DNA of 64,000 bases from Bacteroidales bacterium (GTDB lineage: Bacteria; Bacteroidota; Bacteroidia; Bacteroidales; P3). A program made the translations under genes and the position numbers. The stretch is from positions 52,717 to 116,716 of the forward strand of contig JAFVBC010000019.1 of the NCBI GenBank assembly GCA_017480185.1, read 5' to 3'. Within the stretch, counting starts at the first letter, position 1. Each line of letters opens with the position of its first letter. Positions 52,899 to 63,984 of the stretch are shown piece after piece. The notes below the pieces were generated by a model that was given only the letters and a program-made list of their open reading frames with translations, searched no databases and was not told the origin of the DNA.

Positions 52899-54311
52899 GT
52901 GAAAAGAAAGTGCATATTACTACTGCTATGCCTGCTTGGGGGTGTTGGTGTGCAAGCTTATGATTTTTGCCTGCCAAATGCCGAAGGAACAATGCTTTAC
53001 TACAGCATCACATCGGCTCGAACGGTAGAAACGACCTACCCCAACAGTAACGGCATACCAGCCGAGGGCTGGCAGGGATATGCACGCCCAACGGGATTGC
53101 TTGCCATTCCTGCCGTGGTGCGCCACAACGGCACCACCTATGCCGTTGCGGCGGTGGGCAACTATTCGTTTATGCGCTGCGACAGCATAACGGCTGTGGT
53201 GCTGCCATCGAGCGTGGCAAGTGTGGGCACGAGTGCTTTCATGGAATGCTCACGATTGTTGCAGTTTGAGGCCTCCGAGGGATTTACACAACTTGGCATA
53301 GGGGCATTGCGCTATTGCAGCTCACTGCATAGCGTCAGTCTTCCGACCACGATAACAGCCTTGCAAGGATCGGCTTTGGCCGATTGCCCATCGCTGAGAG
53401 AGGTCAGATGTCTGTCTGCGACTCCCCCCACGACAGCAACCAGCGTGTTTTCAAATGTGCCACTTGATAGTTGCACCCTCATTGTGGCTTGGGGATGCGA
53501 AACGGCCTACCGCACAGCACAGCCTTGGAGTATGTTTCACTCGATAACATCTACTGCACGGCGCTATAGCATTGCCACCCACACCAACAACGCCAATCGA
53601 GGTACGGTGAACGGAGGAGGTAGCTATGCGGAAGGAAGCACCATAACACTCACAGCACTGCCATTTGACGGCTGTTTCTTTGCCTGCTGGGCCGATGGCG
53701 ACACCACAAATCCTCGCAGACTTATAGCACAAAGCGACACAATATTCACCGCCCTATTCTTCGAATACCCATCGGATAGCAATGGTACACTGCCCCACCC
53801 CTGCGACACACTACGTCGAACCGACACAATCTTTTTGGCCGACACGTTGTGTCCGTCTCTCGTGTCAATAAACGTGTTGTCGGCACAACCCAACCTCGGT
53901 TCTACCGCCGGACAGGCCACGGTGCCTGTGGGTAGCCAACTGACCATTGCAGCCATTGCCTCAACTAATGCCACTTTCTTCCAATGGACCGATGGCTGTA
54001 CGGATAACCCCCGCATTGTTGATGCTACGGCCGACAGTCTGTTTATAGCCCTATTTGAGCCACTCGGAATATCGCAATCACGACCAACCGATGTGCATGT
54101 GAACGTTGTGGGTATGGAGATAGTAGTTGAGACGGTGCCAGGAATGCCACTGGTGCTATATACAAGTGACGGTCGGTGTTTAGCACACGCCATTTCATCA
54201 GCCAACCCAACATCCTTTATAGCTCCAGAACGTGGGGTGTATGTGTTGTGCGTAGGCGACAATACGGCTCGCAAAATAGTCGTTTCGGGCAGAAATCCTG
54301 TGGTGAGATAA
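52899..54311 (+). CDS. BspA-like leucine-rich repeat surface protein
   Basis: 470 residues, apparently from a GTG start; signal MKRKCILLLLCLLGGVGVQA. An N-terminal BspA-type LRR block follows (YAVAAVGNYSFMRCDSITAV, VGTSAFMECSRL, IGALRYCSSLHSVSLP). Then two InlB B-repeat-like modules: GTVNGGGSYAEGSTITLTAL, and AGQATVPVGSQLTIAAIA. The end (residues about 395-466) resembles a T9SS type A sorting domain (GMPLVLYTSDGRCL, ERGVYVLCVGDNTARKIVV). Likely an exported adhesin. Confidence 0.82.
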   Translation: MKRKCILLLLCLLGGVGVQAYDFCLPNAEGTMLYYSITSARTVETTYPNSNGIPAEGWQGYARPTGLLAIPAVVRHNGTTYAVAAVGNYSFMRCDSITAVVLPSSVASVGTSAFMECSRLLQFEASEGFTQLGIGALRYCSSLHSVSLPTTITALQGSALADCPSLREVRCLSATPPTTATSVFSNVPLDSCTLIVAWGCETAYRTAQPWSMFHSITSTARRYSIATHTNNANRGTVNGGGSYAEGSTITLTALPFDGCFFACWADGDTTNPRRLIAQSDTIFTALFFEYPSDSNGTLPHPCDTLRRTDTIFLADTLCPSLVSINVLSAQPNLGSTAGQATVPVGSQLTIAAIASTNATFFQWTDGCTDNPRIVDATADSLFIALFEPLGISQSRPTDVHVNVVGMEIVVETVPGMPLVLYTSDGRCLAHAISSANPTSFIAPERGVYVLCVGDNTARKIVVSGRNPVVR

Positions 54312-54332
54312 AATCCGTTTGAAAGAAAGAAC

Positions 54333-54340
54333 TACCTTTG
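54333..54340 (+). promoter_or_regulatory. Predicted promoter -7 element for the beta-CASP gene
   Basis: TACCTTTG, 23 bases before the ATG at 54363. Confidence 0.7.
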
Positions 54341-54362
54341 CAAACAAAAAAACACAACTAGT

Positions 54363-55763
54363 ATGAAACTGCAATTTATGGGTGCCACACGAGAGGTGAC
54401 AGGTAGCAAGCACTTGATTACCACTCGAAGCGGACTGAAGATACTGCTCGACTGTGGAATGTATCAGGGTAAAGGCCTTGACACCGATGCCATGAACCGC
54501 GATTTGGGATTCGACCCACGAGAGATTGATTACCTTATTTTGAGCCATGCCCATATTGACCACTCTGGGCTGATACCATATATCTACAAGTTGGGGTTCA
54601 ACGGCACAGTGCTTTGCACACCAGCCACACGCGATCTTTGCGCCATAATGCTCGCCGATGCCGGACGCATTCAAGAGCAAGATACGGCTACGTTCAACAA
54701 GAAACGCAAAGCACAAGGGTTAGACCCCGTTGAGCCTATATACAACCACGAAGACGCCCAGGCATGTATGGGGTGTTTTATAAGCGTTCCCTACCACAAG
54801 AAGTTCAACATAGAAGGCGAAGTAACGGTTGAATTCTTCGACGCTGGTCATATACTTGGAAGTAGTTGCATCTTTCTTGAAATAAAAGAAGGCAGACGTA
54901 CAATAAAGTTGGCTTTTACGGGCGATATAGGTCGCTACGATAAGCAAATATTGAAAAACCCAGAACCTTTTCCACAGGCAGATTATCTGATTATGGAGTC
55001 GACCTATGGCGACCGTAAGCACGAAAGTCTAAAGAATGCAGAGCAAGAGTTGCTGATGGCCGTGCTTGACACATGCACCAAAAAGAAAGGGAAACTGATT
55101 ATCCCCAGCTTCGCCATTGGTCGTGCACAAGAAATAATCTACGCCCTTGACCGCCTGGAGCACGCTAAACTTCTGCCAGATATTGATGTCTTTGTAGATA
55201 GCCCACTGAGCGTATCGGCAACAAACATTATGCGACTCCATTCAGAGTGCTTTAACGAAAGCATTGCAGAATATTGCAAAACCGATCCCGATCCCTTTGG
55301 TTTTGACCGTCTGCAATATATCCAAAGTGTTCAAGCATCGAAAGCTCTGAATGTGCGCCACAAGCCGTGCGTGATTATTTCGGCATCGGGCATGATGGAG
55401 GCTGGACGTGTTAAACACCACATAGCCAACCATATTGAGAATCCAGCAACCACAATCCTGTGCGTGGGTTATTGCGAGCCATCGACCTTGGGTGCCCACA
55501 TTATGCGTGGCGATAAGACAGTGAGTATTTTTGGCCAAGCACACACCGTGCGAGCAGAACTGCGTCGTATAGATTCTTTGTCGGGACATGCAGATTATGT
55601 GGAGATGATGCGCTACATAGGATGCCAATCCCCCAAAAAGCTAAAAGGGATATTCCTCGTTCACGGCGAAGAGGAGACTCAGAGAAACTTTGTCTCAACA
55701 CTTCGAGACAATGGCTGGAACAATGTTTCGATACCTGCATTTAGAGAAGAAGTGCAACTATAA
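54363..55763 (+). CDS. Beta-CASP metallo-beta-lactamase fold nuclease
   Basis: 466 residues. Metallo-beta-lactamase core with GATREVTGSKHLI, SHAHIDHSGLIPYI, DAGHILGSSCIFLEI and FTGDIGRYD, then the beta-CASP part (ESTYGDRKHE, IPSFAIGRAQEIIYALDRLE, GMMEAGRVKHHI) and the C-terminal SGHADYVEMMRYI and LVHGEEETQ. Related to YsH1/CPSF-73-type RNA exonuclease/endonucleases; here probably an RNA-processing enzyme. Followed by serS 33 bases later. Confidence 0.92.
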   Translation: MKLQFMGATREVTGSKHLITTRSGLKILLDCGMYQGKGLDTDAMNRDLGFDPREIDYLILSHAHIDHSGLIPYIYKLGFNGTVLCTPATRDLCAIMLADAGRIQEQDTATFNKKRKAQGLDPVEPIYNHEDAQACMGCFISVPYHKKFNIEGEVTVEFFDAGHILGSSCIFLEIKEGRRTIKLAFTGDIGRYDKQILKNPEPFPQADYLIMESTYGDRKHESLKNAEQELLMAVLDTCTKKKGKLIIPSFAIGRAQEIIYALDRLEHAKLLPDIDVFVDSPLSVSATNIMRLHSECFNESIAEYCKTDPDPFGFDRLQYIQSVQASKALNVRHKPCVIISASGMMEAGRVKHHIANHIENPATTILCVGYCEPSTLGAHIMRGDKTVSIFGQAHTVRAELRRIDSLSGHADYVEMMRYIGCQSPKKLKGIFLVHGEEETQRNFVSTLRDNGWNNVSIPAFREEVQL

Positions 55764-55796
55764 TACACAAACAATAATACAACAATTACACACATC

Positions 55797-57068
55797 ATGC
55801 TGCAACTGCAATACATAAAAGAGCATACCACCGAGGTTATCAATCGGTTGAAAATAAAGAATGTGGAAAATGTTGAGGCGCGTATTGACGAGATAATACA
55901 CCTTGATGAGAAACGCAGACAACTGCAAGCCCAAGCAGACAATCTGAAGGCCGAACAGAATAGGATAGCCAAGCAGATTGGACAACTTATGAAAGATGGC
56001 AAAAAAGCCGAAGCTGAAGAAAGCAAACTGCAGACGGCTCGAATGAAGACTGAGGAGAAAGAAGTTGCATCCCAACACGACGAGATAGAGCAACAGTTGA
56101 ATATGTGCCTTATTTCTTTGCCCAACGCTCCACACCCAACCGTACCAATTGGGAAAAGTGATAAGGATAATGTCGTTGTGGCAGAATATGGCGATAAACC
56201 AATATTACCATCCAACGCCCTACCACACTGGGACTTGTGTGCAAAGTACGACATTGTAGATTTTGAATTAGGAAACAAAATCACCGGGGCTGGTTTTCCT
56301 GTGTACAAAGGGAAAGGGGCTCGTTTGCAGAGGGCATTGATAAACTTCTTCCTTGATGAAGCAGCCAAGGCTGGGTATGTTGAAGTGCAACCTCCACTGA
56401 TGGTGAACGAAGCCAGTGGGCTGGGTACTGGTCAATTGCCAGATAAAGAGGGTCAGATGTATGCCATACCTTTGGATGGTTTTTACATGATTCCAACTGC
56501 CGAAGTGCCTATCACTAATATCTACCGTAATTGTGTAGTTGACAGCAGCAAATTCCCAATACGGCATGTTGGATATTCCGAATGTTTTCGTCGTGAAGCT
56601 GGAAGTTATGGAAAGGACGTTCGCGGTCTGAACCGTCTTCATGAGTTCTCGAAAGTTGAAATTGTTGTCATAGAGCATCCAGATAAATCTTACGAGCGTT
56701 TGGAAGAGATGAAAGCACATGTTGGGGGCTTGCTTAATAAACTCGGTCTACCTTATCACATACTCAAACTATGTGGTGGCGACATCAGTTTTACAAGTGC
56801 TATGACGTTCGATTTTGAGGTTTGGAGTGCTGCCCAACAACGCTGGCTTGAAGTGTCATCGGTCTCTAATTTCGAAGCATTCCAAGCCAACCGCATGCAC
56901 TTGCGATACAAAGATGAAAATGGGAAGATGCAACTTGCCCACACATTAAATGGATCGGCCTTGGCACTACCACGTATAGTTGCAGCCTTGCTTGAAAACA
57001 ACCAAACCCCCGATGGAATACTGATGCCTCAGTGTCTGCATCAATATCTTGGATTTGATAAAGTATAA
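55797..57068 (+). CDS. serS: Seryl-tRNA synthetase
   Basis: Class II aminoacyl-tRNA synthetase, 423 residues. The N-terminal coiled-coil arm (about 25-100, KRRQLQAQADNLKAEQNRIA) binds the tRNA variable arm. Catalytic motif 2 FRREAGSYGKDVRGL and motif 3 LNGSALALPRIVAALLEN are intact. ATG at 55797. Followed by a strong terminator. Confidence 0.97.
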   Translation: MLQLQYIKEHTTEVINRLKIKNVENVEARIDEIIHLDEKRRQLQAQADNLKAEQNRIAKQIGQLMKDGKKAEAEESKLQTARMKTEEKEVASQHDEIEQQLNMCLISLPNAPHPTVPIGKSDKDNVVVAEYGDKPILPSNALPHWDLCAKYDIVDFELGNKITGAGFPVYKGKGARLQRALINFFLDEAAKAGYVEVQPPLMVNEASGLGTGQLPDKEGQMYAIPLDGFYMIPTAEVPITNIYRNCVVDSSKFPIRHVGYSECFRREAGSYGKDVRGLNRLHEFSKVEIVVIEHPDKSYERLEEMKAHVGGLLNKLGLPYHILKLCGGDISFTSAMTFDFEVWSAAQQRWLEVSSVSNFEAFQANRMHLRYKDENGKMQLAHTLNGSALALPRIVAALLENNQTPDGILMPQCLHQYLGFDKV

Positions 57069-57091
57069 TTATTGATTGGGTTCAAACATAT

Positions 57092-57121
57092 AAGGGGCAA
57101 CTTCAAATGAAGTTGCCCCTT
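57092..57121. terminator. Terminator hairpin after serS
   Basis: A 13-base perfect stem (AAGGGGCAACTTC with its complement) around loop AAAT. It lies between convergent serS and the beta-barrel gene and could serve both. Confidence 0.82.
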
Positions 57122-57151
57122 AACATTTCTTGATAATAATGGATTGGTTTA

Positions 57152-57877
57152 CTAAAAGTGAAAACCTATGCGAAGAGCTACCGAGCCAACGGTACGTGTT
57201 TCGCGTCCATGCCCAGCTGCTTCATTTGTGCTTAATTGCAAACTTGCAACATTATTGTTGGACAAAGTCTTTGACGTATAATCTATAGGGTGCTTACCTA
57301 AATAGTAATAGTATAGGCCTGCGCTCACGTGTCGGCCAAAGAAACAGCCTGCACCAAGCATCCACGACAGCGAAAAATTCGCCTTGTATGCATAATAATT
57401 ATTGGGGTCATCAGATACCGACTTACCTTCTCTCGTAATCCATAACATATCAGTACCAATAGCGAACTCTCCAAAAGGCACTATATCATCCCATAACTGA
57501 TCGTACTTATAACTTACACCTCCCAGCAACGGAAAGTTAAAATAATTGGGATTTTTCATATCAAGATCAAGGTACTTGTCTCGCCATTCTCCACCTACAA
57601 GGTTGTATAAAAAATCAACCTCGGCAAAAGGTGCAACATAACCTACGCCTATGTCAAACCAATAACTAACTCTATATCCAAGGCCAAAACCCAGCGTAGC
57701 ATCTTTACCCACCTCTTCATACGTCAATGGTACCATGGAGCGACTATCATCGACCGACGAAGCAAATTTACCTGTAGGGAGGGTTCCGTTTATATATATA
57801 GACTGTCTAAATTGAGCACTTACAGTTGTAACGACACCCACAAGAAGCAGGGTCAAAATAGCTTGTCTTTTTTTCAT
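57152..57877 (-). CDS. Outer-membrane beta-barrel protein
   Basis: 241 residues; signal MKKRQAILTLLLVGVVTTVS. Alternating aromatic strands: GLGYRVSYWFDIGVGYVAP, NYFNFPLLGGVSYKYD, MLGAGCFFGRHVSAGLYYYY, and a terminal SVALRIGFHF that fits the last strand of an outer-membrane barrel. Specific function unknown. It follows the acidic conserved gene with a 3-base gap. Confidence 0.8.
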   Translation of the reverse strand: MKKRQAILTLLLVGVVTTVSAQFRQSIYINGTLPTGKFASSVDDSRSMVPLTYEEVGKDATLGFGLGYRVSYWFDIGVGYVAPFAEVDFLYNLVGGEWRDKYLDLDMKNPNYFNFPLLGGVSYKYDQLWDDIVPFGEFAIGTDMLWITREGKSVSDDPNNYYAYKANFSLSWMLGAGCFFGRHVSAGLYYYYLGKHPIDYTSKTLSNNNVASLQLSTNEAAGHGRETRTVGSVALRIGFHF

Positions 57878-57880
57878 CTA

Positions 57881-58513
57881 TTACTTCTTTTTTGCATTTG
57901 TTTTCCTTTTCGAAGTGTTGCTTTTCGTCGTCTCTTTACTATCCTGTTGTTCGTTTCTTGCATCTGTCAACAAGTTAACCTCAATACTCCGAAGGTCATC
58001 GTCGCTTGGCTCAAAGTCGTCGACATCATCGTCAAAGTCATTTCCGTCAAGTAAGAAAGCAGCATCGTCAGATTCTGCAAGTATGTCCTTCTCCGTCATT
58101 TCCGACGATGTGTCTGATTCTCCAATCGTCACATGCGAACCATCGCCAGCCATCAAATCTTCATAGTCGCCGTGTTTCAACACTTTTTCTTGATGAGATG
58201 TAGCATTTTCCTCCTTATCCATAGCCTCACTCAACGGGGCAAACTCTTCATCTCTACTGTTTTCATCATCAAAAAGGGCTTTATCAACGTCTTCTCCAAT
58301 CTGGTCTATCTTTACTTCAAACTTGACCATATACGAAGTATCGTCAGTTTCAAACGGTACAACGAATATCGGTTCTCCATTGGGTTTTACTATCTTTTGT
58401 AAATAGTCACGATAGCCTTCAGGGTAGTTAGCCTTAAAAGCTGCTTTTATGTCCTCTGGTAGATTCTTGTAGCTGACAATCAGGTTCCTTTTGTGTTTTT
58501 TTGTAGTTGACAT
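57881..58513 (-). CDS. Conserved Bacteroidales protein with acidic middle and lysine-rich tail
   Basis: 210 residues. A folded N-terminal part (NLIVSYKNLPEDIKAAFKAN, NGEPIFVVPFETDDTSYMVK) is followed by a very acidic, probably disordered region (FDDDVDDFEPSDDDLRSIEV) and ends in a basic tail KRKTNAKKK. I recognise the N-terminal pattern as conserved in Bacteroidales, without known function. Between the beta-barrel gene and parE. Confidence 0.8.
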   Translation of the reverse strand: MSTTKKHKRNLIVSYKNLPEDIKAAFKANYPEGYRDYLQKIVKPNGEPIFVVPFETDDTSYMVKFEVKIDQIGEDVDKALFDDENSRDEEFAPLSEAMDKEENATSHQEKVLKHGDYEDLMAGDGSHVTIGESDTSSEMTEKDILAESDDAAFLLDGNDFDDDVDDFEPSDDDLRSIEVNLLTDARNEQQDSKETTKSNTSKRKTNAKKK

Positions 58514-58567
58514 AGTGTTAAAAATTTGTGCAATATTAGTAAGAAAAAGAACTCCGACAAAATTTTT

Positions 58568-60472
58568 TTAGGCAACCACTATCGACTCATCATCCTCTAT
58601 TTTTAGGTTCTGCATAATGAATTCGCGACGTTCCATAGTATTCTCTCCCATATAGAAACTCAAAACGTTTTGCGTATTAAAGTCTTTATGCAATATCACA
58701 GGATCAAGTCGCATATCTTTGCCTATAAAATTCTTAAACTCATCAGGGCTAATTTCACCCAATCCCTTAAATCGAGTTATCTCTGCATTTTTTGTCTCTT
58801 TCAAAGCCTTTACCCGTTCCTCATCGGTATAGCAATACTGGGTTTTCTGCTTATTACGCACTCTAAACAGAGGCGTTTGCAGTATGTAGACATGCCCAGT
58901 TTGTATCAATTCGGGGTAAAAACGCAGGAAGAAAGTGAGCAGTAACAGCCGTATGTGCATACCGTCGACATCAGCATCTGTGGCTATTACAACATTGTTG
59001 TACCTCAGATTTTCAATACCATCGTCAATATTCAACGCGTTATGCAGCAAGTTCAATTCTTCATTCTTATATACATCTACTTTGCTTATTGAGTAGGTGT
59101 TCTTGGGTTTACCACGCAGAGAGAACACTGCCTGTGTATCGACATCTCGGCTTTTTGTGATACTACCCGAAGCCGAATCACCCTCGGTGATAAAGATAGT
59201 ACTTTCGAGCCTCCGACTGTGGTTGCTATTATAGTGCACATGGCAATCGCGCAACTTGCGATTGTTCAAACTTGCCTTCTTACCAGCCTCACGTGCTACC
59301 TTTTTTATCCCTGCAATATCCTTACGTTCTTTCTCATTCTGAGCAATTTTTTGCAACATCGCATCTGCAACTTCCGAGTGCATGTGCAAATAGTTGTCAA
59401 GATGACGTTTCAATATGTCAAGCACATAGGTTTTTAGCAACGGGCTGTCGTTTGAGCCATCTACGTTATTCGGGGCTAAATGAGTTGAACCAAGTTTGGT
59501 TTTTGTTTGTGCTTCAAACACTGGTTCTTGTATTCTTACACACAACGTACACACCAACCCTTGTCGAATCACTTCTGGGCTATAATCTTTTTTTATGAAA
59601 TCTTTCACAACACGAGCATACGCTTCGCGGAAAGCACTCTGATGTGTTCCACCCTCTGTGGTGTGTTGACCATTTACAAAACTGTAATAACTATCGTTAG
59701 ACTGCCCGTCCACATGCGTAAATGCCGCCTCAAAATCACCTTCCTTAATATAAATTGGAGTATATAGAGGTGTGTTTTGTAAGTTATTTTCAAGCAAATC
59801 AAGCAAACCGTTCTTCGACACATAACGTTTACCGTTATAGTACATAGTCAGCCCACGGTTTAGGTAACAATAGTTCCACACTCTGTTCTCTACATACTCT
59901 CCTATGAAATGGAAATTGCCAAAGAGTTTACCGTCGGGAATAAACTCTACCAATGTGCCATTCTCACCACCATTCAGTTCTTCAATGCCACTGTCAAACG
60001 TCAATTTACCTTCGCAAAACTCTGCTCGACGGTGCTTCCCATCGCGAAAAGCCTCAACGCAAAAACGGCTCGAAAGGGCGTTGACAGCCTTTGTACCCAC
60101 ACCATTTAAGCCCACCGATTTCTGAAACACCTTGCTGTCGTACTTTGCACCAGTGTTCAGTTTCGACACTGCCTCGACCAGTTTTCCAAGAGGAATACCT
60201 CGCCCGTAGTCGCGTACACTCACTTGCCGTTCGGCAAAATTCACCTGTACATCAATCCTTTTGCCATAGCCCGACGTAAACTCGTCAATGGCATTGTCTA
60301 TCACCTCCTTAATCAACACGTATATACCATCATCGTGCGACGAGCCATCGCCCAGTTTCCCAATATACATACCTGGTCTACGCCTTATGTGCTCCATGTC
60401 TTCAAGGTGCACAATGCTATCCTCTTTATAATCGTCGTAGGCTGTTTCGTTCAACGGCAGTTCGTCTTGCAT
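58568..60472 (-). CDS. parE: DNA topoisomerase IV subunit B
   Basis: 634 residues. GHKL ATPase motifs [22 protein letters not shown] and [13 protein letters not shown], transducer domain, then TOPRIM motifs [19 protein letters not shown] and [14 protein letters not shown]. Without the insert found in some GyrB, this is the ParE type. Decatenates daughter chromosomes with ParC (not in the window). The next gene upstream is DUF748 with an 11-base gap. Confidence 0.94.
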   Translation of the reverse strand: MQDELPLNETAYDDYKEDSIVHLEDMEHIRRRPGMYIGKLGDGSSHDDGIYVLIKEVIDNAIDEFTSGYGKRIDVQVNFAERQVSVRDYGRGIPLGKLVEAVSKLNTGAKYDSKVFQKSVGLNGVGTKAVNALSSRFCVEAFRDGKHRRAEFCEGKLTFDSGIEELNGGENGTLVEFIPDGKLFGNFHFIGEYVENRVWNYCYLNRGLTMYYNGKRYVSKNGLLDLLENNLQNTPLYTPIYIKEGDFEAAFTHVDGQSNDSYYSFVNGQHTTEGGTHQSAFREAYARVVKDFIKKDYSPEVIRQGLVCTLCVRIQEPVFEAQTKTKLGSTHLAPNNVDGSNDSPLLKTYVLDILKRHLDNYLHMHSEVADAMLQKIAQNEKERKDIAGIKKVAREAGKKASLNNRKLRDCHVHYNSNHSRRLESTIFITEGDSASGSITKSRDVDTQAVFSLRGKPKNTYSISKVDVYKNEELNLLHNALNIDDGIENLRYNNVVIATDADVDGMHIRLLLLTFFLRFYPELIQTGHVYILQTPLFRVRNKQKTQYCYTDEERVKALKETKNAEITRFKGLGEISPDEFKNFIGKDMRLDPVILHKDFNTQNVLSFYMGENTMERREFIMQNLKIEDDESIVVA

Positions 60473-60483
60473 ATTAGGTAGAT

Positions 60484-62538
60484 TTATTCGATGTTAATTT
60501 CAGAGTTAATTTCGTAGCCCGTCTTCGACGGCATTTCCTCGGCACCACGCAACACATGCAGCCTATTGGTGTCAGCTCCTTGTTCAATCATGTAGGCCTT
60601 AACCATGTGATTTAGCCGTTCATATCGCATCGCCACCGAATCGTTTTCTGCCAGCGGCATTTGCTGCACAAGACTAATACTCAACAATGTGTCGGATTTA
60701 AGTATCGAAGTTAGCGTGTTGAGGGTGTGATATTGTTCCGACGTGAGCCCATGCTGCGATGGGTCTATAGCCAAGAACTCCAAGTCTTCTCCACCTGCAC
60801 CAATTGCGTTACCTATCGCACGTGCAGGCGACGATGCCACTTTCACAATCAAATTACCCAGCGTTTTCCACACAATCTTCATGTAGCTAAACTCCGGATT
60901 ATCTATATTGCCTTTCACAGGCACATCTATCAAAATCTTTTCGTCCTTATCTTTCAGAATGTATAGAGCCGTTTTAAGTGGCAGCTTTACGGGGGCATCT
61001 ATCTCCTTATTTCTGCTGCCCATCGAGGCTCTATATATGTCAATCTTATTTTCACCACCTATTACACTCTTGTTTATACGATTGCGCGATGTCAGACTGA
61101 ACACACCGTCGGTGATGGGCTGGGCGGTGTAGGCCAATGCCCAAGGCGACAGTTGTGTCATATTCAACCCCTTAACAGTAATAAAAAGATCTTGATGCTG
61201 TTTCCAGTTATCTATATTACCGTTCCATTTCACCATCAAGTGGCCACCTCCAGGCAACGCCGCTTTAATCGAGGCCTTATTGTCGCCATTGAGAGTAATA
61301 TTCTCAGATTTGACATCTATCTTCGTCAGACTGAAATCAAACAGTTCTGGCAACGTATGGTCAATATATTGAACACTACTGTTCACCACGGCCACGTTCC
61401 CCACATGCAGTTGCATCGGTGAACTTTCTTCTTTTCCCACCACCGTGTCGGCAGGCATAGGCTCTTCAACTGCGGCTTCTGTCGGAGCAGATTGCATGGG
61501 GCGCAACAATCGGTCAATATTGCTACCATTATTCCACTGCTCGTAGCGCGCTGCTAATCCGTCAACAGTCAATTGAGAAACGTCATATTGATTGTTTTCT
61601 AAATCAATTTTATCAATGTCAACCAACAACTTTGCAAGTCCAACCACTTGCACATTGCTACTATCTACCAGCGCAAAATCAGACAGTTGCACAGTGCCTT
61701 TTACAACACTCTTACCCACCTCGTCCAGTTTCCCCCGAACAGTAACATTCACATCCAGTTGCCCAGCCATATCTTGCAGCGCTACCACGCCAGTAAGATA
61801 TTCTTTAACGCTCTGCATATTAAAGTCTTGCAAATGGGCATTAACAGCAAAATCATTAGTGGTACTGTTAAAATCGGCACCAACGCTCAACCGTCCCCCT
61901 TGCGACAAAGCCAAATTCAGGCCAGCCTTGCTCCGTTCTGTGCCCCCCAACTCGAAACCTGGCATGTGGAAGTTGAGGTCGGCCACATCCCATTGCTTTG
62001 CCAACGGCACATCGCGGTAAGACAGTCGAGCATGACGCAACCGTATGTCTTTGAAGCGCATCGCCCATGGTTTCGACGCAACCGTATCCTCCTCAACAGT
62101 GGTGTCGGTCGAAGCAAAATGGTCTATTAGGCTTGTAAAATTGAACGTTGAATCGTATTGCAACACATTAACATGTAGTCCACTGAGGTGTATGCGACGA
62201 AGGTCTACGGCATGATTCAACAATTGCATCAGTCGCGCCTTAACATCAAGCGTGTCAAACGACACAAACACTTGCTGCCCATCGTCTTCATAAAGGCGTA
62301 AACCACCAACACGTAGGTGTCCCGTATAGACGTTCACCAACAACTTGTCTACCTCAATCTTGCGTCCCACAAAATCCTCTCCATGACGATTTATCACAGC
62401 CTTACCTACAGGGGCTATTAGCAGTGTTAACAACACCACAAGGCCAACTATACCTACAACCACCCACATCGCCACACGCGCCACGCGTCCAGACACACTC
62501 CGTTTCCTTTTTTCTTTGTTGTTTGTTCGTTCCATCAT
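60484..62538 (-). CDS. DUF748 (AsmA-like) envelope protein
   Basis: 684 residues with one N-terminal membrane segment (about 22-45) and a long periplasmic part of repeating beta segments typical of AsmA-like proteins. [20 protein letters not shown] and [20 protein letters not shown] are near the beginning; [20 protein letters not shown] and [20 protein letters not shown] come later. Such proteins may carry lipids between membranes. Same strand as nadD and parE. Confidence 0.86.
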   Translation of the reverse strand: MMERTNNKEKRKRSVSGRVARVAMWVVVGIVGLVVLLTLLIAPVGKAVINRHGEDFVGRKIEVDKLLVNVYTGHLRVGGLRLYEDDGQQVFVSFDTLDVKARLMQLLNHAVDLRRIHLSGLHVNVLQYDSTFNFTSLIDHFASTDTTVEEDTVASKPWAMRFKDIRLRHARLSYRDVPLAKQWDVADLNFHMPGFELGGTERSKAGLNLALSQGGRLSVGADFNSTTNDFAVNAHLQDFNMQSVKEYLTGVVALQDMAGQLDVNVTVRGKLDEVGKSVVKGTVQLSDFALVDSSNVQVVGLAKLLVDIDKIDLENNQYDVSQLTVDGLAARYEQWNNGSNIDRLLRPMQSAPTEAAVEEPMPADTVVGKEESSPMQLHVGNVAVVNSSVQYIDHTLPELFDFSLTKIDVKSENITLNGDNKASIKAALPGGGHLMVKWNGNIDNWKQHQDLFITVKGLNMTQLSPWALAYTAQPITDGVFSLTSRNRINKSVIGGENKIDIYRASMGSRNKEIDAPVKLPLKTALYILKDKDEKILIDVPVKGNIDNPEFSYMKIVWKTLGNLIVKVASSPARAIGNAIGAGGEDLEFLAIDPSQHGLTSEQYHTLNTLTSILKSDTLLSISLVQQMPLAENDSVAMRYERLNHMVKAYMIEQGADTNRLHVLRGAEEMPSKTGYEINSEINIE

Positions 62539-62562
62539 CGTGTTAAGCCGAACGATTATTGT

Positions 62563-63156
62563 TTATAGTCCAATGCTTTGCAGACAACGGTGTTGCTGCA
62601 TGTAGTCTGCCACACAATCGGGTGTCATATACCTTACACTGCTTCCGTTCATGATACGCCGACGAATGTCAGTTGACGATATCTCCATCATTGGCACGTC
62701 TATCATTGTAACCCGCTCGTGCGAGCTCATTTCGCAATGCTCGCTACCCGGACGTGGATACACATATACAGGGCACATTTCAAGCAGATGCTCATACTTA
62801 TACCACCTCGTCAGTCCCTCCAAATTGTCACTCCCCATCACAATGGCAAATTGCCTCTCGGGGTATTGGTCATGCAAAGCCTCAACAGTAGTCACTGTGT
62901 AATTGGGGCGTGGCAAGCGCATCTCAACATCGCACACTCTGAACCGCTCATTATCCGCCGTTGCAAGGCGAACCATTGCCAGTCTATGCTCCTCCGACAT
63001 AAGGTCGACGCTATGTTTGAACGGGCTTTGTGGCGACACTACAAACCACACCTCATCAAACCCCACCTCGTTCATCATCACATTGGCCACAATCAGATGC
63101 CCAATGTGAATGGGGTTAAACGAACCAAAAAACAATGCCGTTTGCTGCCTCTGCAT
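62563..63156 (-). CDS. nadD: Nicotinate-nucleotide adenylyltransferase
   Basis: NAD synthesis: joins NaMN and ATP to deamido-NAD. 197 residues from MQRQQTALFFGSFNP. Nucleotidylyl-transferase motif GSFNPIHIGHLIVAN (HxGH) and the ISSTDIRRR motif at the end. Normal length. Between the secreted 198-residue gene and DUF748 on the same strand. Confidence 0.95.
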   Translation of the reverse strand: MQRQQTALFFGSFNPIHIGHLIVANVMMNEVGFDEVWFVVSPQSPFKHSVDLMSEEHRLAMVRLATADNERFRVCDVEMRLPRPNYTVTTVEALHDQYPERQFAIVMGSDNLEGLTRWYKYEHLLEMCPVYVYPRPGSEHCEMSSHERVTMIDVPMMEISSTDIRRRIMNGSSVRYMTPDCVADYMQQHRCLQSIGL

Positions 63157-63182
63157 AGCGCACACGCCGCACCAACGGCCGT

Positions 63183-63779
63183 TTAATAATACTTGTAGGC
63201 CGTTTCTATTTTGATATGTTTCAACTTCGTACCCCTAAAGGTGTATATCTCGGCCACTTCTCCAGCACCCGACACCACTTTCAGCACCGCAATATCGGCC
63301 GTGTACGACTTGGGGTAGCGCTTAAAGAACACCCCAAACACCTCGTCTTTCGTCATGCCAACATGCATTCCATTGGCCAAAATCACCTCGCTGTCCGACA
63401 CATATCCATGCAAAAGTTCTATCTTCTTCGTCCAAATAGAGTAGAACATGTCTATATAACTGTCGTCAAGCCGCCTCATACGGTTCACAGACACCTCCAT
63501 CGAGTCAAAGTATTTTCTGTAGCCACTCTCGCGATACCAGTGCAACTTATTGCCAGTGATAAACTGCTCTATCGATGTCCACTCGCCAAAGGGATAGATA
63601 ACATACCGCGAAAGCGAGTAGACCGTCATTGTGTCGGTGTAAACCTTTATGTCTTTTATCTGATACTCGGGTTTGCTAAAACTCATCATGCGCATGGCCT
63701 TAGCGCGCGAGGCTACCTGCTGCGTCATCCCTGTCGCTGCCATAAGCAGCATCAACACCAGTGTGAGGGTTCTTTTCAT
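63183..63779 (-). CDS. Secreted protein, unknown
   Basis: 198 residues; signal MKRTLTLVLMLLMAATGMTQ. Mature part is beta-rich with YVIYPFGEWTSIEQFITGNK, HGYVSDSEVILANGMHVGMT, TKDEVFGVFFKRYPKSY. The ANGMHVGMTKDEV pattern recalls bacterial small exported proteins with an SmpA/BamE-like helix-turn, but this is weak. Upstream of nadD by 26 bases. Confidence 0.65.
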   Translation of the reverse strand: MKRTLTLVLMLLMAATGMTQQVASRAKAMRMMSFSKPEYQIKDIKVYTDTMTVYSLSRYVIYPFGEWTSIEQFITGNKLHWYRESGYRKYFDSMEVSVNRMRRLDDSYIDMFYSIWTKKIELLHGYVSDSEVILANGMHVGMTKDEVFGVFFKRYPKSYTADIAVLKVVSGAGEVAEIYTFRGTKLKHIKIETAYKYY

Positions 63780-63868
63780 CAGTTTCTTCTTTTATAATAG
63801 CAATCAACGACGCTCGGATAAAAATATTGCATTCTATCACCATTTTTTTATCATCGTCCGATTTGCGC

Positions 63869-63935
63869 CCTATCATCGCCCGTTTTAGCAGGAGTTGATA
63901 GGGACTTGGTCAGGCGATGATAGGGCGATGATAGG
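63869..63935. repeat. CCTATCATCKCC dispersed inverted repeat, copy B
   Basis: CCTATCATCGCC at 63869-63880 pairs with GGCGATGATAGG at 63913-63924 or 63924-63935. The right half, read in reverse complement, aligns with copy A at 4620-4670. It is the only feature seen in 63780-63984. Confidence 0.75.
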
Positions 63936-63984
63936 ACAATAATATCTGCAGCAAACCGAGTAGGGTAAAGGAAAAGTATAGAGT